Numbered from the stretch's first letter, positions 25,241 through 36,361 are shown. The stretch is 64,000 nt of DNA from Thalassomonas sp. RHCl1 (GCF_947387555.1 NZ_CANDNZ010000005.1:372001-436000); one strand, 5' to 3'. Notes: generated by a model from the sequence alone, not told the origin. Numbers and translations are program-made.

Positions 25241-27928
25241 TTAAGCTTTAGCGGCAGTGGCTTTTGCCTTCGCTTTGGGCTTAGCCGCGCTTTTCTTTTT
25301 GGCGGCCGCTTTCTTCTTCGTCTGCTCTTCCACCCATTTGCCGTCGATATATTTCGCTACCCAACCGGTCGCCTTACCCTCGACTTCCGTCATCACGTAT
25401 TGCTCTTTGGTTTTACGGCTGAAACGCACTACGGCTAAATTGCCTTCAGGATCTTTTTCCGGCGCATCCGCCAGGTAATAAAACTTGGAAGAAATACGAT
25501 CCCTGAACCTTTGTAGCTCCGCCACTTTCGGTGCACGGGTTTCCCTCGAGCGCGGGAAAGTACTGGCAGCCATAAAGATACCAGCAGCGCCGTCGCGAAG
25601 CACAAAGTGGGCATCGGATTGCTCACAAGGCAATTCAGGCAATTGTACCGGATCTTCTTTCGGCGGCGCGGCTTCACCATTTTTCAATAACTTACGAGTA
25701 TTTTTACATTCCTCGTTAGTACAGCCGAAATACTTGCCAAAACGTCCGGATTTCAATTCCATTTGCGAGCCGCAGCGATCACATTCCAGTACCGGGCCGT
25801 CATAACCCTTGATCTTAAAGGTACCCTGCTCAAGTTCATAACCGTCACATACCGGGTTATTACCACAAACATGTAATTTACGGGTTTCATCAATTAAATA
25901 GCTGTCCATCGCCGTCTGACATTTAGGACAACGGTGCATGGCGCGCAGCGCTTCGGTTTCCTGATCTTCCGCCAGCACACTCACCGCTTCTTCACCCGAA
26001 GTCAGGTTCATTGTGGTGGTACAGCGCTCTTTTGGCGGCAAGGCATAACCGGTACAGCCCAGGAACACCCCGGTAGAAGCAGTTCTTATACCCATTTTAC
26101 GGCCACAGGTAGGACAATCAATATCCGTGGTGACCGGTTCATTACTGGGCATACCGCCTTCTTCTGCGGGTTTATCCGCCAGGCTTAATTTATCGGTAAA
26201 GTTCTTATAGAACTCATTTAGTACCGTTTTCCAGTCAATTTGCCCTTCGGCAATTTCATCCAGCTCCTGCTCCATATTAGCGGTAAAATCAAAGCTCATC
26301 AGTTTTTCAAAGCTTTTCGATAAACTGTCGGTGACAATTTCACCCATTTTTTCCGCATAAAAACGCTTTTTATCCAGACGCACATAACCGCGATCCTGGA
26401 TGGTGGAGATAATAGAAGCATAAGTTGAAGGACGACCGATTGAACGTTTTTCCAGCTCTTTAACCAGGGATGCTTCACCAAAACGCGCCACAGGCTTAGT
26501 AAAGTGCTGGGACGGAGTCAGCTTGTCCAGGGTTAATACTTCGCCCACGGCAATATCCGGTAAATGGGTATCATCGCCTTTAGATAACTGCGGATGAACC
26601 CGGGTCCAGCCGTCAAACTTCATCACCCGGCCCTTGGCTTTTAAGTCAAACTTATCGGCACTGACGGTCAGGGTGCTGACATCATAACGGGCAGCTGTCA
26701 TCTGACAGGCAACAAACTGGCGCCAAATCAGATCATAGAGTTTTTTGGCATCGGCTTCCATATCTGACATAAAGGCCGATTCCAGCTTGACATTCGACGG
26801 GCGGATCGCCTCATGCGCTTCCTGAGCCCCCGCTTTGCTGCCGTAGGTTTTTGCCTTTTCCGGCAAATAGTTTTCACCAAAACTTTCGCTGATATAGTTG
26901 CGGCACATCTCAACCGCATCTTTACTCAAATTGGTTGAATCGGTACGCATATAGGTAATATGACCGGCTTCATATAATCGCTGTGCCAACCCCATGGTAC
27001 GCTTAACGCCAAAACCTAAACGGGTACTGGCGGCCTGCTGTAAAGTAGAGGTAATAAAAGGCGCTGAAGGCGTACTTTTCGAAGGCCTGTCTTCACGCTT
27101 ACTGACGCTGAACAGGGCACTTTCCAGTATTGCCTGGGCTTGTTTTGCCTCGGTTTCGTTGGTCGGCTTAAAGGCCTTGCCGTTTTCGTGGGTAACGTCA
27201 AGGTTAAGCAGCTGTGCATCACTTGTACGGGTATCGGCATTGATTTCCCAAAACTCTTTCGGGATAAAAGCCTTGATTTCCCGCTCCCGCTCGACCACCA
27301 GCTTAACGGCAACCGACTGCACCCGGCCGGCAGATAAGCCGCGGGCTACTTTTTTCCACAACAGCGGACTGACCATAAAGCCGACAACCCGGTCAAGAAA
27401 ACGTCTTGCCTGCTGGGCATTAACACCGGGCATACTGAGTTCACCCGGGGTAGAGAATGCCTGTTGAATGGCATTTTCAGTGATTTCGTTAAACACCACG
27501 CGCCTGAACTTTTCGTCACTGCCGCCGATGATTTCTTTTAAGTGCCAGGCTATCGCTTCTCCCTCGCGATCCAAATCGGTTGCGAGATAGACAGTATCTG
27601 CCGTGTCAGCGAGTTTTTTCAGTTCATTGACCACTTTTTCCTTGCCGGGAAGGATCTGGTAATTTGCCTGCCAGTCTTTTTCAGGGTCTATACCCATACG
27701 GTTAACTAAGGCCTGCTTGTCACGTTTTTGCCTGTATTTCGCTTTCGCTTCCGGTGACATTTTGCGCACTTCGGCGGGAGATTTTGCAGCAACTTTTTTA
27801 CCGGTACTGCTGGTCGGCAAATCACGGACATGACCGACACTTGACTTCACAACAAAGTCTTTACCAAGGTATTTGTTAATTGTCTTTGCTTTGGCTGGTG
27901 ACTCGACAATTACCAGAGATTTTGCCAT
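25241..27928 (-). CDS. topA: DNA topoisomerase I (type IA)
   Basis: Relaxes negative supercoils by single-strand cleavage. 895 residues. Start at 27928 ([20 protein letters not shown]); an upstream in-frame ATG at 27988 adds 20 residues not seen in the family. Toprim domain at 1-150 ([21 protein letters not shown]). The active-site Tyr is Tyr326 in [13 protein letters not shown]. Three C-terminal zinc-ribbon domains are visible: CPTCGRKMG...GCTGY (the second Cys pair is partly lost), CPKCQTAMD...CGNNPVC and CDRCGSQME...GCTNEEC. The last 25 residues are a Lys/Ala-rich tail ([19 protein letters not shown]), a non-specific DNA-binding end. E. coli enzyme: 865 residues. Confidence 0.97.
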   Translation of the reverse strand: MAKSLVIVESPAKAKTINKYLGKDFVVKSSVGHVRDLPTSSTGKKVAAKSPAEVRKMSPEAKAKYRQKRDKQALVNRMGIDPEKDWQANYQILPGKEKVVNELKKLADTADTVYLATDLDREGEAIAWHLKEIIGGSDEKFRRVVFNEITENAIQQAFSTPGELSMPGVNAQQARRFLDRVVGFMVSPLLWKKVARGLSAGRVQSVAVKLVVEREREIKAFIPKEFWEINADTRTSDAQLLNLDVTHENGKAFKPTNETEAKQAQAILESALFSVSKREDRPSKSTPSAPFITSTLQQAASTRLGFGVKRTMGLAQRLYEAGHITYMRTDSTNLSKDAVEMCRNYISESFGENYLPEKAKTYGSKAGAQEAHEAIRPSNVKLESAFMSDMEADAKKLYDLIWRQFVACQMTAARYDVSTLTVSADKFDLKAKGRVMKFDGWTRVHPQLSKGDDTHLPDIAVGEVLTLDKLTPSQHFTKPVARFGEASLVKELEKRSIGRPSTYASIISTIQDRGYVRLDKKRFYAEKMGEIVTDSLSKSFEKLMSFDFTANMEQELDEIAEGQIDWKTVLNEFYKNFTDKLSLADKPAEEGGMPSNEPVTTDIDCPTCGRKMGIRTASTGVFLGCTGYALPPKERCTTTMNLTSGEEAVSVLAEDQETEALRAMHRCPKCQTAMDSYLIDETRKLHVCGNNPVCDGYELEQGTFKIKGYDGPVLECDRCGSQMELKSGRFGKYFGCTNEECKNTRKLLKNGEAAPPKEDPVQLPELPCEQSDAHFVLRDGAAGIFMAASTFPRSRETRAPKVAELQRFRDRISSKFYYLADAPEKDPEGNLAVVRFSRKTKEQYVMTEVEGKATGWVAKYIDGKWVEEQTKKKAAAKKKSAAKPKAKAKATAAKA

Positions 27929-28468
27929 ATACTTTTTAATTCCTGATGAGCTGGCGACATTGCCGCCAAAATTCATGGTGTAGACCACTGAATGCTAAAA
28001 AATCTGTCTAACTTTTTTCAACCATGAGTGATAAATAAAATTTGCGAATACCCCTTAACTAACGAGAGCAAAATTTCTAATGTAAAATTATCTGAATCAA
28101 ATTACCCGGTTAAAGTAACGATATGATTAAAAATCATATAAATAATGTAACTCGTTATCAGTAACTCTATTAGTACCTCATATAAGTAAGTACTAGATAT
28201 ATATCCGTAATTATGCAAAGTGACAAGTAATTATTTTTTAATATTCGCCTATTTTCTGCTTTTCGTTATAATGTTGCCAGTATTTCCGGCGCAATCATAA
28301 TAGACTTTGCGGGAAAACTTAAGAGGCGAATCACAATAAAATCAATTCAACCTGCTTTTTCTGATAAAAAACAGGTGAAGTAACAACGCCAGCCCCCTAA
28401 TCCACGTTTTAACAAGACGACTATCACTTGTGAATAATCGCAGTTAAATTAATTGAAAGAGAAATGAT
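27929..28468. other. long divergent intergenic region of topA and the arginase gene
   Basis: 540 AT-rich bases. A good -10 TATAAT at 28267-28272, with TTCGCC 17 bases upstream, could start transcription of the arginase-family gene with a leader of about 190 bases. No ORF with a ribosome binding site and no conserved RNA structure were seen. Confidence 0.45.
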
Positions 28469-29575
28469 ATGACAGCGTTATGGCCTGCATTACAACAGAA
28501 ACTTCAACATTGCTTATGCCCCCCGGGAAATGGTGTTTTTACCGTAAATACAGCGAAAGAACGCAAGGAACAACTGCACCAGAAATTATTCGGACAAAGC
28601 GAGAATATTGACTCCTTATGGCAAACCTCGTTAACCGGACTGCCTGAAAGTTCAAAAGCCGTGATCATGGGCATCGCCTCAGATTGTGGCGGCGGCATCT
28701 TACGTGGCGCAAACTGGGGGCCTTTGTTCCTGCGCAATACTCTGTTAAGCAACTACCCGCAACTATCCGCCTTTGATATGGGGGATATCCGGGTCATTCC
28801 TCACCTGCTGCATGATAAATATTTAAACGAAGCAACAATCGCCAACTGCCGCAAAGCGTTATACCAGGATGAAAACAGCCCTTATGCGGTCAGTCCTTTA
28901 TCCCTGACCGAAGATGTGTTGCATGACTTCTACCAGACTTTCCCGGAGAAAGGCATCTTTGGTATCGGCGGCGACCATTCCATCAGTTACCCGTTAACCA
29001 AAGCTTACCTGCAGGCGAAAAAAGCCCAGGGCAAACGTGCCGCCATCATTCATTTTGATGCCCATACCGATCTGCTGGTAGAGCGCCTGGGGATTGACTT
29101 ATGCTTTGGCTCCTGGTGTACCCACATCCTGGACGACTTACATGCCAACAACCACTTGATTCAGGTGGGGATCCGCTCAAGCGGCAGACCTAAATCCCAC
29201 TGGGAAGGTACGTTCGGCGTGAAACAGCACTGGGCCCATGAAGTACGTGAAAACGGTGTCGATAAGATCATCGCTGATATCCTTGCCCAGCTGGAAGGGG
29301 AAAATATCGATGAGTTATACGTCAGCTTTGATATCGATGCTTTGGATGACAGCGTCGCTTCTGCTACCGGCACGCCTGAGCCGGATGGTTTGTATCAGGA
29401 AGAAGCCATGAAAATCTTAAAAAGCCTGGCAGCGGTTTATCCTATTACCGGCGGCGATATGATGGAAATTGCTCCTTTTACCGACAGCTCTGGCTTAGGG
29501 GCGAGCAGCGCCGAGAAAACACTTGCGGCGGGCGCAGAAATATCCGCATTCTTACTGAACGAAATAGCAAAATAA
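28469..29575 (+). CDS. arginase/agmatinase family ureohydrolase
   Basis: A manganese ureohydrolase of 368 residues. All six metal ligands are present: His170 in GGDHS, Asp197/His199/Asp201 in DAHTD, and Asp288/Asp290 in SFDIDALDD. Family members split guanidino compounds to urea or formamide: arginase, agmatinase, formimidoylglutamase and guanidinobutyrase. The 100-residue N-terminal extension and the unusual spacing do not fit a named subgroup, and the gene is alone, so no substrate is given. GAAAGAG lies before ATG. Confidence 0.83.
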   Translation: MTALWPALQQKLQHCLCPPGNGVFTVNTAKERKEQLHQKLFGQSENIDSLWQTSLTGLPESSKAVIMGIASDCGGGILRGANWGPLFLRNTLLSNYPQLSAFDMGDIRVIPHLLHDKYLNEATIANCRKALYQDENSPYAVSPLSLTEDVLHDFYQTFPEKGIFGIGGDHSISYPLTKAYLQAKKAQGKRAAIIHFDAHTDLLVERLGIDLCFGSWCTHILDDLHANNHLIQVGIRSSGRPKSHWEGTFGVKQHWAHEVRENGVDKIIADILAQLEGENIDELYVSFDIDALDDSVASATGTPEPDGLYQEEAMKILKSLAAVYPITGGDMMEIAPFTDSSGLGASSAEKTLAAGAEISAFLLNEIAK

Positions 29576-29600
29576 CAGACAAATTTCGGCAGGTTAAATA

Positions 29601-29636
29601 AAAGGCCAGTGCTTAATGATAAGCACTGGCCTTTTT
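29601..29636. terminator. strong bidirectional rho-independent terminator
   Basis: AAAGGCCAGTGCTTA and TAAGCACTGGCCTTT are perfect 15-bp arms around a 4-base loop with T-runs on both strands. It lies between convergent genes. Confidence 0.92.
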
Positions 29637-29656
29637 AATAACTCAATAGCCAAAAA

Positions 29657-31912
29657 TTAATCGGCATTAGTACAGTCTGACAGAGCGCCGAAAGGACTGT
29701 TCAGGCCAACGCCCGAAACAGGCGGGATAATGTCTTCGCTTAAGAGGTCAACACCAGACATAGGTAAAGTAAATATGGTCTGGGTAGAGCTTTCAGTGCC
29801 ATTCACCTGAGTCGACAAAATAAGTCTGATATCAATCCAATTGCCAAAACTTTGCGGATAGATAATATCAATAACCGCCCCTCCCTGACTGTCCGTGGTT
29901 ACCTCCCCCTGGGCAGCAACCACATTGCCCGGGGTTAACAGGCCGTTGCCGTTGGTGTCTTCACCGGGATCTAAAATACCATTTATATTGGTATCTTCAT
30001 TGACGCAGGGAAAGCTATCTGAATAGGTATCTGGATCCGGCCCGTTGGTTTTCCAGGTAACGAATTCACCATTTTCAAAGAACTTAACCCAGATCCCCTT
30101 ATAAAATCGCTCGGGAATCGCCGATACCGTCAGATCGACATTTTCCACCGGATTGGAGTCGATATCGGTAACAAACACTGAAAATTGCTTGTTATAGCTG
30201 GTACTGTCGATTTCAATGATTTCATTACCCGTGCCTATTGCGATAAACACCTCCCGGTCCGCCACGGTTAAGGTGACGGTATCCGTTTTAGCGGGGTTGT
30301 CCCGCACTGTGGCCTGCACTGAGACATCATTTTGTGCAGAGACATTATTTGAAGTATAAATCGTTGAGGCACTGCCGTTACTGTCAGTAATGGCACTGGC
30401 AGGAAAAATCGTACCGCCATTGGTATCGGTGAGCGTGAAGTCTATGTCTTTATTTTTCACCAGGTTGCCATTGGCATCTTTAACAATCACAGATATGGTT
30501 GAGGTTTGCCCGTTCGGTCCCACCGAGTTGGGTAGTGCCTGGGCAACTATGGTATCGACTGACTCGGCAATAAACTCAAACTCCAGCTGGTTATTCAAAA
30601 CGATATCATCGTCCGTGCCGGTAAAAGTCACCAGGGCCTTACCGGCATTATCTGAAGTCAGGGATGCCGTTACCTGGCCATTGACGGTAGTCGCCGATGA
30701 TGCCACCAAACTCCCCCGGGTAGAAGTAAAATTCACCTGGGTGCCATCCGGCACAGCAACCCCGGAGCGTAACCAGGTTAAGGTTAAAGAAGCGCTATCA
30801 GAAAGCAATACATCCGGAATGGTCACCGCCGGCACTGCAGAAGGATCAACACTAGTGCCGTTACCATCATCAAAAGTAGTAAAGAGGAAGGAATCTCCCT
30901 GCACAGCGACATTTTGACTCACGGTCGCCCCAAGGGATGTGGCGATAATGCTGTTAGTGCCGCCGGATATCCCGGTCACCTCTACCGAGGTTTGCCCGGT
31001 AAAATCTGTAGTGACGGAATCGGCGATGGCAAGCTGGGCCACCGCCCCTGCCGGCGTTTCGGTAGAAGTATTGGTCAGGGATAAGTTCACCTGGGTATTG
31101 GCAATGCCAATACCATCAGAGTCCAACACTTTGATAATATAGCTATTATCATCATCTATGGCTAATGAAGTTGAACCGGTTAAACTGACCGTTGTACCCA
31201 CTACCTGGACACTGACGCTATCGGTAATAAAATTACTGCTGGCGGTGGTGGTAATAATCCGGTTCGTCGGTTCGTTTTCGGTTTTCAGGGTCGCCGTTGC
31301 CTGGCCATCCGCCCCGGTAATGGCATTGACAACCTCAATTTGCCCGGAATCGGCGGTAAAGGTGACATTAACGTTATCAAGCAGGTTATTATTGGTATCT
31401 TTGGCAATGGCGGTTAAGGTAATGCTTTGCGCGCCGCTGGAAGCGATTTGCTGGCTGCTGGCAAATAAACTGATATCGGCCAAGTCCGGCAAGCCGCCGG
31501 TATTGCCGTCCCCCTGGCTGGTAAAGCTGATATTGGCCGGATCCACCTCGGCTACTGTGGCGGTAACCTGACCGGCCCCGGCCGTTTCTCCGGCATTTAA
31601 AATAATGGTGGCTTCGCCGTTAGACTGAGTATTGGCGGTACCGATTTGTGGATTAAAAAAGGCTAAATCGGCATTATCCAGGGTAAAGGTCACCAGTTTT
31701 CCGGCTAAGGCGGTATTGCCCTGTTTGACCGTGGCGGTAATGGTTGCCGGATTTTGCTCAGAAACCATTTCACTGGAAATGGCCAGGGTTACCGTGATTT
31801 CGTCCGGGGTTTCCCCACCTCCCCCTCCGCCATCGTCACTTAAGCTGCCCCCACCGCAGCCCATTAAGATAATGAATAACGCAAAACAGCTAAAACCTTG
31901 ATGCAGTTTCAT
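29657..31912 (-). CDS. surface lipoprotein with repeated bacterial Ig-like domains
   Basis: A lipoprotein (signal ending FIILMGC, Cys at about residue 18) with a glycine-rich spacer (GGGGGG). Start at 31912: GAGGG lies before this ATG and not before the upstream one at 31924. About five Ig-like (Big_1/invasin-type) units follow, each opening with a variant of ITVTLAIS/TITATV and ending ASTIYTSNN- or TATLKTENE-like: the units cover about residues 40-590. The C-terminal 150 residues include DTNINGILDPGEDTNGNGLL, an EF-hand/type-3-repeat-like calcium motif. Likely to act in adhesion or structure at the cell surface. Plus-strand open frames across this region are shadows. Confidence 0.85.
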   Translation of the reverse strand: MKLHQGFSCFALFIILMGCGGGSLSDDGGGGGGETPDEITVTLAISSEMVSEQNPATITATVKQGNTALAGKLVTFTLDNADLAFFNPQIGTANTQSNGEATIILNAGETAGAGQVTATVAEVDPANISFTSQGDGNTGGLPDLADISLFASSQQIASSGAQSITLTAIAKDTNNNLLDNVNVTFTADSGQIEVVNAITGADGQATATLKTENEPTNRIITTTASSNFITDSVSVQVVGTTVSLTGSTSLAIDDDNSYIIKVLDSDGIGIANTQVNLSLTNTSTETPAGAVAQLAIADSVTTDFTGQTSVEVTGISGGTNSIIATSLGATVSQNVAVQGDSFLFTTFDDGNGTSVDPSAVPAVTIPDVLLSDSASLTLTWLRSGVAVPDGTQVNFTSTRGSLVASSATTVNGQVTASLTSDNAGKALVTFTGTDDDIVLNNQLEFEFIAESVDTIVAQALPNSVGPNGQTSTISVIVKDANGNLVKNKDIDFTLTDTNGGTIFPASAITDSNGSASTIYTSNNVSAQNDVSVQATVRDNPAKTDTVTLTVADREVFIAIGTGNEIIEIDSTSYNKQFSVFVTDIDSNPVENVDLTVSAIPERFYKGIWVKFFENGEFVTWKTNGPDPDTYSDSFPCVNEDTNINGILDPGEDTNGNGLLTPGNVVAAQGEVTTDSQGGAVIDIIYPQSFGNWIDIRLILSTQVNGTESSTQTIFTLPMSGVDLLSEDIIPPVSGVGLNSPFGALSDCTNAD

Positions 31913-32082
31913 AAAGTCCCTCATTAATTTTTATTGTAAACCCTCTTTAGCTTAGACCCATATAAGGCAAAACGGCAGAAGCAGACCAAAAAAAGCCTTA
32001 GTGGTAAGGTTTTTAAAAAACTCATTACCTGTTAATCTATGCCCACGATAAAAATAATACGCCTTAAATAAACAGGACAGCT

Positions 32083-33414
32083 GTGAAACATACAAATTTA
32101 ACCACTCGTATCGTCATTGCTATGATTGCCGGTATTATCACCGGCGCCTTTTTGCAACTTATCATGCCCAACGGCTCCGACTTAGTTATTCCCCTCTATC
32201 TTTTTGACTTTTCCGTCAGGGGATTTTTCGTTGACGGCGTTTTTGAAGTCATCGGACAAATCTTCGTCGCCAGTTTACGCATGCTGGTGGTGCCCCTGGT
32301 TTTTGTCTCGCTGATCTGCGGCACCTGCTCGCTCAAAGATACCAGTAAACTGGGACGCATCGGCGGCAAGGCCATAGGCTTATACCTGATGACCACGGCT
32401 ATCGCCATCAGCTTTGCCATGTCGCTGGCGTTATTTGTCAGCCCGGGTGAAGGGGTCAATATGGCCTCAGAAACCACCTTTGCCAGCAAAGAAGCCCCTT
32501 CATTGGCTCAGGTACTGATCAACATGTTCCCCAGCAACCCCTTTGCCTCTTTTGCCCAGGGGAATATGCTGCAAGTCATTATTTTTGCCTTACTCTTTGG
32601 TATTGCCATTGCCCTGTCCGGTCAGGCGGGCGAGCGGGTAGCGAAAATATTCACCGATATGAACGAAGTGATCATGCGCCTGGTGGCTATTTTAATGAAT
32701 ATCGCCCCTTACGGCGTATTCTGTCTGCTGGCAGGCTTATTCACCGATGTTTCCCTAAAAACCTTTGGCAACCTGCTGGTGTATTTCCTGGTGGTGTTTT
32801 TCGCCTTACTGGTACACGGCCTGGTTACCTACCCGGTGATCCTAAAAGTGCTAACCGGTCTGAACCCTTTGGTATTCCTGAAAAAAATGCGCAATACCAT
32901 AGTCTTCGCCTTTTCCACCTCCAGCAGTAATGCCACCATACCGGTAACGTTAGAGACCGCGACCAAGAAAATGGGGGTGAAAAACTCCATTGCGTCCTTT
33001 ACCGTACCTCTAGGCGCCACCATTAATATGGATGGCACCGCCATTATGCAGGGGGTTGCCACTGTCTTTATTGCCCAGGTCTTTAATGTCGACTTGAGCA
33101 TCACTGACTTCCTGATGGTGATCCTCACCGCGACCCTGGCTTCAATCGGCACCGCAGGGGTTCCCGGCGTTGGTCTTATCATGCTGGCCATGGTACTGGA
33201 GCAGGTAGGCTTACCGGTGGAAGGCATTGGCCTGATCATCGGCGTTGACCGCCTGCTGGATATGACCCGTACCGCGGTCAATGTTACAGGCGATACCATG
33301 GTGACCTTAATAGTCGGTAAAACCGAAGGGGAATTTGAAAAGGATATTTACCTGGACGATAAAGCCGGCACCCAAATAGAAGAAATTGATTTCCACCATT
33401 TAAAAGAGCAGTAA
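32083..33414 (+). CDS. dicarboxylate/amino acid:cation symporter (DAACS family)
   Basis: 443-residue secondary transporter of the GltP/DctA/SstT family, using Na+ or H+ to take up dicarboxylates or acidic amino acids. GTG start after AACAGGACAG. About eight helices and two re-entrant hairpins are visible. HP1 carries the serine-rich motif AFSTSSSNATIPVT (about 285), TM7 carries NMDGTA (about 310), and TM8 ends DRLLDMTRTAVNVTGD (about 395-410) with the substrate-binding Asp, Arg, Thr and Asn. The short MKHTNLTTR N-terminus and acidic C-terminus fit the family. It has its own terminator. Confidence 0.92.
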   Translation: MKHTNLTTRIVIAMIAGIITGAFLQLIMPNGSDLVIPLYLFDFSVRGFFVDGVFEVIGQIFVASLRMLVVPLVFVSLICGTCSLKDTSKLGRIGGKAIGLYLMTTAIAISFAMSLALFVSPGEGVNMASETTFASKEAPSLAQVLINMFPSNPFASFAQGNMLQVIIFALLFGIAIALSGQAGERVAKIFTDMNEVIMRLVAILMNIAPYGVFCLLAGLFTDVSLKTFGNLLVYFLVVFFALLVHGLVTYPVILKVLTGLNPLVFLKKMRNTIVFAFSTSSSNATIPVTLETATKKMGVKNSIASFTVPLGATINMDGTAIMQGVATVFIAQVFNVDLSITDFLMVILTATLASIGTAGVPGVGLIMLAMVLEQVGLPVEGIGLIIGVDRLLDMTRTAVNVTGDTMVTLIVGKTEGEFEKDIYLDDKAGTQIEEIDFHHLKEQ

Positions 33415-33432
33415 ACTTTATTGCCCGAACAG

Positions 33433-33462
33433 GCCGCAATCCTTAAAGGATTGCGGCTTTTT
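33433..33462 (+). terminator. rho-independent terminator after the symporter
   Basis: GCCGCAATCC and GGATTGCGGC are perfect 10-bp arms around a 5-base loop, followed by TTTTTA. Confidence 0.9.
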
Positions 33463-33547
33463 ATATGCAGGATATATCTTATGGCCTTCTGGATATGAAA
33501 GAGTAACCGGCATTATTCTCAAACCTATCCCCTTTCAACTTATAATC

Positions 33548-35461
33548 TTAAACCTCTAACATAAACTGATTGGTCTTCAGCAGCTGTGGCGCATATTTTT
33601 CCCGCATAAACTTATTGTCTTTAAGCTTATCAATATCTGCAATTATAGTACTGGTTTGACTGGCTTCCTGACTGGTCTTTCGCGATTGATATTTCACTTC
33701 TTCGCCATAAAAGGTTTTCGACTCGGTTGTCGTGTCTTTATTATGACTGATATCCTGTGTCCAGATATCTTCAATTAAGCGTAAACTGCTGGTATCAATA
33801 CTTTCTGTCACGGTTTCCTTACCGGTAGAAATACCACCACCGACATAAGCAGCTGTTTGCTCTTTGCTATCGAACTTTTGCTCTTGGTCCACGGCAACGA
33901 CATTACCGCCTTTGGTTGCCGCTTTGATATTATATTGCTCAGAGGTATCCAGGATTTTACTGCCGGTCTCGGCGTAACCCCGTAAGGTAGTCACATCATA
34001 AGCTTTCGTTTGTTCTACCCCGGTATAATCCAGGCTTTGAGAGCTGCTGGTTTCTTGCTTCAGGGCAAGGTTGATATGACCCTTGTAATCTTCCTCACCG
34101 ACAACAAAACTGCTGTTAAAGTCAGCCAGCAAAGAGAAACCTTCTTTAAAAACATGCGCTTTATCATCAGCCATGGCCTGATAGCGGGAATCCGTCTCGA
34201 TCATGTCATTGGTTAACTCTGCGGCCAGCCGGCCTTTATCAGCCGATTCAAGCTCACTAAAGTCCATTTGCCGGGTATGCTGATCTGCCAGTGAGAAAAG
34301 ACTGGATAAGGCGGTTTTATAACTTTCCAGGGCCGTTGGCGTTAAGGTATTATAGCGGGAAGACTGGCTCTTGCTGACCTCCTCATAACTGTTATCAATA
34401 ACGTCCAGGTATTGAGCCAACTGGGCTTGATCCAAACGGCCTATGGTTGAACTGTCGATGTCAAAACTGACCTCATGGGCACCGGATGTTATCCAGTCAA
34501 GTTTAAGACTCTGCTGCTGATTTTTAGCATCAAAGGCATAGCTATAATCCAGGCGTTCGGTGCGTAAATCCCCCTCACCGCCTTCCCAGAGGCCAATCGA
34601 TAGATCGACACCGGCTAATTGTTCGGTATCAAAATCCTTTAAAACATCCAGGGTAAAATCATGACCACTGACTCCGCCGCCAAAAATATTGTAACCGGAG
34701 GGCCGGTCACCGGGGAAATAGTCATCTGCCAGCTGACCGACCTGGGAAAAGACTCCCTGCAGTGCCTGATACTCCTGCTCCGACAGCTCTCCGTCAACCT
34801 CATAGCTGAGCTCAAAGCTGTCCAGGGTATGACCCGATGCTTGTTCATAGCCCTGACTTGAAGAAAACTGAATATCAATCACATCCCCTTCACGGGTTTT
34901 TACGCTCAGTTCAAATAACTGTTGATCAGACTCTCCCCGTTCATCCCGGTAAATAGCCTCGGAAAAACTGGTTAATGCCCGTTCTACCCGGTATTCACTT
35001 TTACTGATAAAAGATTTCTGCTCCGGCCCCAGCTGGCCCAGCGCCTCAAGAATACCACTGGTATTGCTATAAGCGCTGCGAACATTTTCTGATGCCTGAT
35101 TAATAATTTCGGTTAATTCGTCGGCATTGCTGCCCCGTTTCAAGCCATGCTGAACATTGCGGGTAACAAAATGCACTGCCAGTTCTTCGGCTTTGGCATC
35201 ATAGCCGGGAACAGCGGTTATCTGCTCCTGAGATATAGTGCTTGCGTTTGAAAATTCCTGCTGCAACTGCTGCTTTAACAGCTTATTGACCGCCTCATAC
35301 TCCTCAATGGCGCTGATAAACTTTTCCCTGGTCTGTACAGATATTGCACCATTATTCTGGCTATTCACAGACAGCTCGCCAGTAGCAGCAAGTGATGAAA
35401 TTTGACGCTGAGGATCACTTAAAGCAGGGTTAAATATTAACGTATCAAGCGAGGTGTTCAT
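33548..35461 (-). CDS. large hypothetical protein, 637 aa
   Basis: Not recognised. Start at 35461 (MNTSLDTLIFNPALSD) because AGGGA is five bases before it; the ATG at 35467 has no such site. No signal peptide or membrane helix. The N-terminal third has helical, Gln/Glu-rich sequence; the middle (about 200-320) is beta-like and reads FELSYEVDGELSEQEYQALQ, which is reminiscent of the beta-rich core of DUF5610-type proteins of marine gammaproteobacteria; the rest is Ser/Thr/Gln-rich and repetitive. It sits alone between convergent/tandem genes. The composition and the N-terminal style are like those of the proteins at 1510 and 46876. Cytoplasmic or secreted by an unrecognised route; unknown. Confidence 0.65.
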   Translation of the reverse strand: MNTSLDTLIFNPALSDPQRQISSLAATGELSVNSQNNGAISVQTREKFISAIEEYEAVNKLLKQQLQQEFSNASTISQEQITAVPGYDAKAEELAVHFVTRNVQHGLKRGSNADELTEIINQASENVRSAYSNTSGILEALGQLGPEQKSFISKSEYRVERALTSFSEAIYRDERGESDQQLFELSVKTREGDVIDIQFSSSQGYEQASGHTLDSFELSYEVDGELSEQEYQALQGVFSQVGQLADDYFPGDRPSGYNIFGGGVSGHDFTLDVLKDFDTEQLAGVDLSIGLWEGGEGDLRTERLDYSYAFDAKNQQQSLKLDWITSGAHEVSFDIDSSTIGRLDQAQLAQYLDVIDNSYEEVSKSQSSRYNTLTPTALESYKTALSSLFSLADQHTRQMDFSELESADKGRLAAELTNDMIETDSRYQAMADDKAHVFKEGFSLLADFNSSFVVGEEDYKGHINLALKQETSSSQSLDYTGVEQTKAYDVTTLRGYAETGSKILDTSEQYNIKAATKGGNVVAVDQEQKFDSKEQTAAYVGGGISTGKETVTESIDTSSLRLIEDIWTQDISHNKDTTTESKTFYGEEVKYQSRKTSQEASQTSTIIADIDKLKDNKFMREKYAPQLLKTNQFMLEV

Positions 35462-35691
35462 TGCCATCCCTGGTGAAACTAAAAATGATTCGGTTAGTTT
35501 CTATATCGGCAACAACATTGAAAACATTAGATATTTTTCATCACATTACCAAGATAATTCCATCAAAATCCGCCCTATGCTCTAAGAGGGCAATATACTT
35601 AAGTGCAAACAAGAAAGGGATAGCAAGGGTTGGGAGTGTTTTCCTAATACAAACAGATCTTTTTTAAGAAAACACTCAATACAGGCAGGAA

Positions 35692-36105
35692 TTACAGCAA
35701 GTTATGCTCGCCAAGCTCCTGTTTAATTAAGCCTAGATTAAAACCGTTAATAATTTTATTGCCGATTACAATTTTAGGAACGCCGGGTTGGCCTATCGAT
35801 TGATATAGAGAGTCAATCTTGTTATCACCAAGTTCAATATCCCGCTCCAGGAAGGCAATATTATTCTTGTTTAAAAACTCTTTCGTTTGTTTACAGAAGC
35901 CACACCACTGGGTGGTATAAACCACAACCTTATTGCTGACATTGGCAAAATGCTCCCGGGTATCTGTTTCTATATAGGCAGGGACCTGGTTATACCACTC
36001 CCAGGCACTTTTCCCCGCCAGGCCGAGACCTAAACCTAGCCCGATGATCAGTACGTAACTGGCCACCTCTTTCACTTTACCCAGAAAACTGCTTTTTTCG
36101 CTCAT
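35692..36105 (-). CDS. membrane-anchored glutaredoxin
   Basis: 137 residues. Start at 36105 (MSEKSSFLGKVKEV) after AAGGA; an upstream ATG at 36177 is in frame but would add 24 hydrophobic residues without a ribosome binding site. One membrane helix (about 15-33, VASYVLIIGLGLGLGLAG), then a glutaredoxin fold with the redox pair in WCGFCKQ (Cys68, Cys71), the cis-Pro segment GVPKIVIGN and the C-terminal GLIKQELGEH. The domain should face the periplasm or the cytoplasm close to the membrane. Its partner is unknown. Confidence 0.85.
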   Translation of the reverse strand: MSEKSSFLGKVKEVASYVLIIGLGLGLGLAGKSAWEWYNQVPAYIETDTREHFANVSNKVVVYTTQWCGFCKQTKEFLNKNNIAFLERDIELGDNKIDSLYQSIGQPGVPKIVIGNKIINGFNLGLIKQELGEHNLL

Positions 36106-36361
36106 CAATATTGTCCTTATTGTTATTATTTCCAATGCAGCCAGATTAAAAGAAGAACACACAGAGATCAATAGCAAATAAACAACTGTTTTACTTTTAA
36201 TTAACCTTTTTATTTACTTTAAATGAATAATAAAACGAACTCACTGAGCAATTTCAGCCAAATACCTGGCCAAAGACAATGAATAAGGAAGGATTATCTC
36301 AGTAAAAGGATAACGGCGATAAACGCGCTTGCTGTTAATCTTTCTGCGCCATCCCAAGCGT

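Noticed and set aside
30390-31901. Long plus-strand open frames opposite the Ig-repeat lipoprotein
   Set aside because: Shadows of the minus-strand gene: Val/Ser-rich low-quality translations without ribosome binding sites.
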